Shown: one piece after another, positions 23,368 through 26,758 of the stretch
Layout of the letters: every line of letters begins with the position of its first letter
Numbering within the stretch: the stretch's first letter is position 1
Origin: UBA1723 sp045641065
Lineage (GTDB): Bacteria; Bacteroidota; Bacteroidia; Bacteroidales; Paludibacteraceae
Direction of reading: 5' to 3'
Length of the DNA: 26,758 nt
Assembly: GCA_045641065.1 (NCBI GenBank)
Contig: JAZUGF010000053.1
Span: forward strand, 1 to 26,758
Position numbers and translations under genes: made by a program
Notes under the pieces: model-generated
Databases searched by the model: none
Told to the model about the DNA's origin: nothing
The model's input: only the letters and a program-made list of their open reading frames with translations

Positions 23368-23433
23368 CGAAAGATTGCTCATATCTATAAAATGAGAGAC
23401 ATACCAAGGCTTGTCTGAAAAGACATTCCTCTC

Positions 23434-23507
23434 GCCTCTTTAGCTCAGTTGGCCAGAGCACGTGATTTGTAATCTCGGGGTCGTTGGTTCGAATCCGACA
23501 AGAGGCT
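23434..23507 (+). tRNA. tRNA-Thr (anticodon TGT), copy 2
   Basis: Identical over 74 bases to copy 1, including the T-T mismatch in the anticodon stem and lack of CCA. Confidence 0.96.
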
Positions 23508-23572
23508 CGAAAGATTGCTCATATCTATAAAATGAGAGACATATTAAGGCAGTCTGAAAAGACATTCCCCTC

Positions 23573-23646
23573 GCCTCTTTAGCTCAGTTGGCCAGAGCAC
23601 GTGATTTGTAATCTCGGGGTCGTTGGTTCGAATCCGACAAGAGGCT
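23573..23646 (+). tRNA. tRNA-Thr (anticodon TGT), copy 3
   Basis: Identical to copies 1 and 2; followed one base later by the terminator of the array. Confidence 0.96.
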
Positions 23647-23647
23647 C

Positions 23648-23681
23648 AAAAAAGAAGTCAGTGAAAATTGGCTTCTTTTTT
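23648..23681 (+). terminator. Terminator of the SRP RNA/tRNA array
   Basis: AAGAAGTCA pairs with TGGCTTCTT (one G-U) around an 8-base loop, followed by a T run. Confidence 0.85.
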
Positions 23682-24041
23682 GTTTTAGTAAAAACATTCA
23701 ACATTCCAAAAAATCAATTTCCTAGTTAAATAGGAAACTGGCACATTACAATATAATAACCATGGCCGAGATCTAAATAAAGCTTCCAATACGCCCAATC
23801 ATCCCTATTTTACAAATTTGTAATGATTTCAACAGTTTTATTATAGCAAAACATAAACATACAACTTTACATTCCATTACATTTCAGCCACTTACCATTC
23901 TTTTTAACACATTTGTAATCATTACAAATTTATAAAGTCGAATTATCAACAATCAAATAAGGACTCTAACTACTTATCAACAACCTGCCTGTTTTTAGTT
24001 TTTTTAACAAAGTAGCTGTTCTTTTGTTTGTTATAAATAAC
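23682..24041. other. Gene-free AT-rich spacer with inverted repeats
   Basis: About 360 bases with no coding frame. It holds a hairpin TTTCCTA/TAGGAAA (about 23719-23737), a 15-bp inverted repeat pair AAATTTGTAATGATT (23814-23828) and AATCATTACAAATTT (23917-23931), and within the second arm a 19-base palindrome ATTTGTAATCATTACAAAT (23911-23929). The site could bind a regulator of the downstream barrel gene. Confidence 0.55.
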
Positions 24042-24049
24042 TATTTTTG
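24042..24049 (+). promoter_or_regulatory. -7 box for the barrel/lipoprotein operon
   Basis: TATTTTTG matching TAnnTTTG, giving a leader of about 105 bases. TTTG boxes upstream are at non-standard spacing (15 bases). The leader has a 12-codon upstream frame starting at 24060. Confidence 0.45.
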
Positions 24050-24162
24050 CAACGTGATAATGGACTATGATACGATACGGAGGATTTCGTTTGGATGATC
24101 TGTTTTGTAGAGTATGCGAAATAATCAAGACAAAAAGGATTGAAAACGACTATATTATTCTT

Positions 24163-25119
24163 ATGAAGAAAATTTTTGTATCGGCGTTGACCGTACTAAA
24201 TCTTTTATTCGCTTCTGCTCAAGAAGGGCAGATGAACGTCTCTTTTGCTCCAGCAAGTGGTGCTGTTGAGACAACTACAGAGATTGAAAGCAAACCAGTT
24301 GAAACACAACCGGTAGTTTCAACACAAAACCAATCTACTCAAAGTGAGACGGCAGCTCAGCCAGTATCGCAATCTGCAACTACACAGTCAGTTTCTCAGC
24401 CAGCGACACAGAGTTATGCATCAGCACAGTCGGCAGGATCAACATCATCTTCTTCATCAAGTTCAGATGATTACGATTCAGACTTTTTCGCGTCAAATAA
24501 TGAAGCTGGTGCTGCAAATGATGAACTCAGAAATTCATTCGGAATCAGATTCGGATATACTTCTTCTAGAGTAACGTCATATGGCGTTTATTCAGGTGCT
24601 GTCTCAGGCTTCACATTCGGAGCTGTTGATCAGATCTGGTTTGGAGAGACAAACGTATTCGCTGAAATCGGATTATTTTTTGCACAGAAAGGATACTCAC
24701 TTGACTATTTTGAGCCAAGCAAAACAAAACTCAACTACTTAGAGTTTCCTGTTTTAATTTGTCATAGAATAGGTCGCGAGACTCTTTCTATCACAGCTAA
24801 AGCCGGTGGATATCTCTCTTGTGGTATTAAAGGTACATTGAACACTTATGTGTCAGATAGTCCTGCCGCAATAGATTTGTTCAAGGCAGAACATGAATAC
24901 GACCTATATAAAGAAGGTGCAATAAGTCGTTTCGACGCGGGAGCAAGATTCGGACTTGCCATTGTGGTCGGAAAAGTCATGTTGGGATGCCGATACGACT
25001 TGGGTCTATACAAGATAGACAAGAAGGATATAATATATGGAGACAACGAACTAATGCTTGGATACAAACACTTGCAGAATAGAAGTGTTCAGGTATTAAT
25101 GGGTATCAATTTCAATTAA
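24163..25119 (+). CDS. Outer-membrane beta-barrel protein with Ser/Gln/Thr-rich linker
   Basis: 318 residues from the ATG at 24163, chosen because it begins a proper signal peptide (MKKIFVSALTVLNLLFASAQ); an upstream in-frame ATG at 24067 adds 32 hydrophilic residues ahead of it and is unlikely. Residues 21-120 are a low-complexity linker rich in Ser, Gln, Thr and Ala, with a run of Ser (about 94-101) and an acidic DDYDSDFF patch. Residues 124-318 form a PorT/OMP_b-brl type barrel (SFGIRFGYTSS, LNYLEFPVL, RFDAGARFGLA, CRYDLGLYKID, VLMGINFN) clearly related to the barrel at 5234-6019, which lacks the linker. The lipoprotein gene follows after 12 bases, so they form an operon. Confidence 0.8.
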   Translation: MKKIFVSALTVLNLLFASAQEGQMNVSFAPASGAVETTTEIESKPVETQPVVSTQNQSTQSETAAQPVSQSATTQSVSQPATQSYASAQSAGSTSSSSSSSDDYDSDFFASNNEAGAANDELRNSFGIRFGYTSSRVTSYGVYSGAVSGFTFGAVDQIWFGETNVFAEIGLFFAQKGYSLDYFEPSKTKLNYLEFPVLICHRIGRETLSITAKAGGYLSCGIKGTLNTYVSDSPAAIDLFKAEHEYDLYKEGAISRFDAGARFGLAIVVGKVMLGCRYDLGLYKIDKKDIIYGDNELMLGYKHLQNRSVQVLMGINFN

Positions 25120-25131
25120 TAGGATTTAATC

Positions 25132-26553
25132 ATGAGACTTAACAATATAATCAAAGCTCTACCTTTCGTATTAGGTCTTTCTATATTCGCTGGTTGCGAA
25201 GAGAGAGATGATATATCAGACAGAAACAGACTATACAGACTTGAGGATAGATTCACTGCACTTGAAAAATTGTGTAACACTATCAACAAGAATTCAGAAA
25301 ATATCAAAAAGCTTCTTCAGGAGCAGGCGAAAAAAGTCAGCATCTCTACTGTCTATAAAATGGAAAATGGTTACATTATTTCATTCACAGACGGTGAGTA
25401 TGTAGAATTACACAACGGAAAAGATGGAGAAAAGGGTAAAGATGGTGTTGTGACTGACCCTGAAGGAAATCCAAGTGTGCCTATTATTGGTGTTAAGATA
25501 GCTGAAGATGGTCTACACTATTGGACTCTTAACGGCGAATGGCTTCTTGACGAAAAAGGCAAGATGGTTTTGGCCGAAGGTACAAAAGGAGACAAAGGAG
25601 AAAAGGGTGAAGATGGCGAAGGCGGCGGAGGCATCACTCCTTTGATGAAGATTGAAAACGGATTCTGGATGGTATCTTACGATGAGGGAGCAACTTGGGA
25701 AGTTCTAGGTCAAGCAACAGGTGAAGATGGTAAAGATGGTGTTGATGGTATCTGCCCTGAACTAAAAATCGATAATGGAGTTTGGTATATCAGCTACGAC
25801 AAAGGTATAACTTGGGAAGCTATCGGTTCAGCTGTAGGACAGGATGGTAAAACTCCTGCATTGAAGATTGAAAATGGTAATTTGATGATCTCATGGGACA
25901 AGGGAGTAACTTGGGAACCAGTTGAAGGAGGTGATGTATTCCAGGGTGTAACTAAGCCAGGTACTGGTGTTGCTCAGGGACACACATGGATAGATCTTGG
26001 TCTACCAAGCGGAAACTTGTGGGCATCATGTAACGTTGGAGCAAAAACTCCTTCTGAATGGGGAGACTATTTTGCTTGGGGAGACACAGCCACAAAGGCT
26101 GAATACGCATCAACAAACTGTCCTACATTCGGTAAGACTGTCGACATCCTTAACCTTGCTGGATACACTAAGGGAGGTGAGCTAGTTGAAAAATACGACG
26201 CTGCTCAGCACAACTGGGGTGCGTCTTGGAAGATTCCTACAAGAAGCGACTTCACAGAGTTGATTAACGAATGTACTTGGACTTGGACAGTTCAGGGTAA
26301 CGTTGAAGGATACGAGATCAAGAGTAAGAAGGAAGGAAACGACAACTCAATCTTCCTACCTGCTGCAGGTAGCCGAGACTTGTACGACATCAGAAACCAG
26401 GGTGCTACAGGTTGGTATTGGGCAAACACAGCATACAGCGGCAACGATTACTTGAGCTGGAGTTTGACATTCAACAAAGACGAGGGAATCCAAACATCTC
26501 CGTTGAGCCGACGAAGCGGATTCACAATTCGTGCAATCTACGTAGAAAAGTAA
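25132..26553 (+). CDS. Lipoprotein with coiled coil, collagen-like and FISUMP domains
   Basis: 473 residues. Lipobox ends at Cys22 (LSIFAGC). Next come a coiled coil (about 30-68), a DUF4988-like part with repeated units of the form (L/M)KIENGxWxISYDxGxTWE (171-190, 210-229, 243-262, and weaker ones at 75-95 and 120-140), collagen-like Gly-X-Y stretches (GKDGEKGKDG at 96-105; GTKGDKGEKGEDGEGG at 150-165), and from about 283 a C-terminal FISUMP domain (Fibrobacter succinogenes major paralogous domain) opening HTWIDLGLPSGNLWASCNVG and ending SGFTIRAIYVEK. Likely a surface-exposed stalk with a C-terminal binding head. It is the second gene of an operon with a barrel protein and is followed by a terminator. 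Confidence 0.88.
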   Translation: MRLNNIIKALPFVLGLSIFAGCEERDDISDRNRLYRLEDRFTALEKLCNTINKNSENIKKLLQEQAKKVSISTVYKMENGYIISFTDGEYVELHNGKDGEKGKDGVVTDPEGNPSVPIIGVKIAEDGLHYWTLNGEWLLDEKGKMVLAEGTKGDKGEKGEDGEGGGGITPLMKIENGFWMVSYDEGATWEVLGQATGEDGKDGVDGICPELKIDNGVWYISYDKGITWEAIGSAVGQDGKTPALKIENGNLMISWDKGVTWEPVEGGDVFQGVTKPGTGVAQGHTWIDLGLPSGNLWASCNVGAKTPSEWGDYFAWGDTATKAEYASTNCPTFGKTVDILNLAGYTKGGELVEKYDAAQHNWGASWKIPTRSDFTELINECTWTWTVQGNVEGYEIKSKKEGNDNSIFLPAAGSRDLYDIRNQGATGWYWANTAYSGNDYLSWSLTFNKDEGIQTSPLSRRSGFTIRAIYVEK

Positions 26554-26575
26554 AAACGTAAACAATAACGATATC

Positions 26576-26609
26576 AAAAAGAGGTGCTGATAATTCAGTG
26601 CCTCTTTTT
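26576..26609 (+). terminator. Terminator of the barrel/lipoprotein operon
   Basis: GAGGTGCTGA (26581-26590) pairs with TCAGTGCCTC (26595-26604) with two G-U pairs, loop TAAT, flanked by A5 and T5. Confidence 0.85.
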
Positions 26610-26619
26610 GTGTTGTTAA

Positions 26620-26758
26620 TGTCTAGTCCTGAAATAGCGTTACAAAAAAAGAGACGTTATGAAAGAAAAAGAAAACGGTTACGTGAAGCGAACGCAGAAG
26701 GACTACAGCATGAGCTTCAAATTGTCAGTAGTTAAAGAAGTGGAGACGACAGACATCG
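26620..26758 (+). mobile_element. Left end of an IS3-family insertion sequence (partial)
   Basis: The sequence after the terminator begins TGTCTAGTCCTGAAATAGCG, which has the TG start of IS3-type ends, and leads within 40 bases into an OrfA-like transposase frame. The right end lies outside the window, so the boundary and target duplication cannot be confirmed. Confidence 0.6.
26659..26758 (+). CDS. IS3-family transposase OrfA, N-terminal fragment
   Basis: Thirty-three codons are visible before the window ends. After a charged start (MKEKENGYVKRTQK) comes DYSMSFKLSVVKEVETTDI, matching the first helix of the helix-turn-helix domain of IS3 OrfA proteins, whose usual form is a (Y/F)SxxFKxxVVxE pattern. 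OrfA binds the IS ends and is normally joined to the OrfB catalytic part by a programmed -1 frameshift. The start ATG at 26659 follows a purine-rich GAGACGTT. Confidence 0.7.
   Translation, partial: MKEKENGYVKRTQKDYSMSFKLSVVKEVETTDI

Larger units (their letters stand above)
23294..23646 (+). repeat. Tandem repeat of a 139-140 bp tRNA-Thr unit
   Basis: Three identical tRNA genes start at 23294, 23434 and 23573. The two spacers (66 and 65 bases) are nearly identical and each has two small stems, CTCAT/ATGAG and GTCT-GAAA-AGAC. The pattern indicates recent unit duplication. Confidence 0.92.

Noticed and set aside
23294..23646. CRISPR-like array because of regular 140-bp spacing
   Set aside because: The repeated blocks are complete tRNA-Thr genes with nearly identical spacers, which is a tandem duplication.
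24067..24162. N-terminal extension of the barrel protein starting at 24067
   Set aside because: It would put 32 hydrophilic residues before a standard signal peptide; the ATG at 24163 is the sensible start.
25980..26553. Target gene of a diversity-generating retroelement (FISUMP head with Asn-rich 3' part)
   Set aside because: No reverse transcriptase, template repeat or accessory gene is visible; the gene is followed at once by a terminator and an IS3 end.

Overview
This window looks like a chromosomal segment of a member of the Bacteroidales (phylum Bacteroidota). The grounds are: low GC; TAnnTTTG -7 boxes (several with a TTG about 19-20 bases upstream) instead of E. coli-type promoters; almost no Shine-Dalgarno sequences; many short-signal lipoproteins; a Kdo-activating enzyme (so an LPS-bearing cell); tRNA genes without encoded CCA; and a DUF4988/collagen-like/FISUMP type lipoprotein. 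The genus cannot be read from the sequence alone.

Layout, left to right. 1-1062: 5' part of dnaK on the minus strand, leaving the window. 1243-5061: minus-strand cluster reading Rpn-type nuclease, kdsB, an M16 peptidase homologue that has lost its zinc motif, and an MBL-fold hydrolase. 5234-7847: an outer-membrane barrel and a HerA-like DUF853 ATPase. 7957-9312, plus strand: a membrane-anchored ComEA-like double helix-hairpin-helix protein and an orphan protein that resembles the CdiA C-terminal nuclease domain. 9311-9488: a compact minus-strand unit with a textbook Bacteroidales promoter, about 140 structured bases and an intrinsic terminator, best read as an unannotated small RNA. 9518-12529: a Sel1/TPR protein and a large lipoprotein. 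12622-12930: TSCPD protein (+). 13043-14227: O-methyltransferase then FKBP-like lipoprotein. 14388-17774: ABC-F ATPase, rlmB, RluA-type pseudouridine synthase, a tight unit in which all three probably act on the ribosome or its rRNA. 17836-19149: AAA ATPase/DUF234 protein with two tandem palindromes at its predicted promoter. 19265-20820: barrel protein, lipoprotein and a 35-residue micro-lipoprotein. 21115-22809: Na/Pi cotransporter with PhoU-like tail. 23190-23646: SRP RNA followed 3 bases later by three identical tRNA-Thr(UGU) genes in a 140-bp tandem repeat, one promoter and one terminator. 24163-26553: a barrel protein with a Ser/Gln/Thr-rich linker and a coiled-coil/repeat/FISUMP lipoprotein. 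26620-end: left end of an IS3-family element.

Most genes are ordinary housekeeping or envelope genes. The most unusual items are the sRNA candidate at 9313-9453, the orphan CdiA-C-like protein beside it, the SRP RNA/tRNA-Thr array, the (GAARAC)n purine repeats that directly follow two stop codons, the tandem operator in front of the AAA ATPase gene, and a family of small palindromes with the GAGACG/CGTCTC signature scattered between genes. No CRISPR array, rRNA, plasmid origin or complete mobile element is visible.
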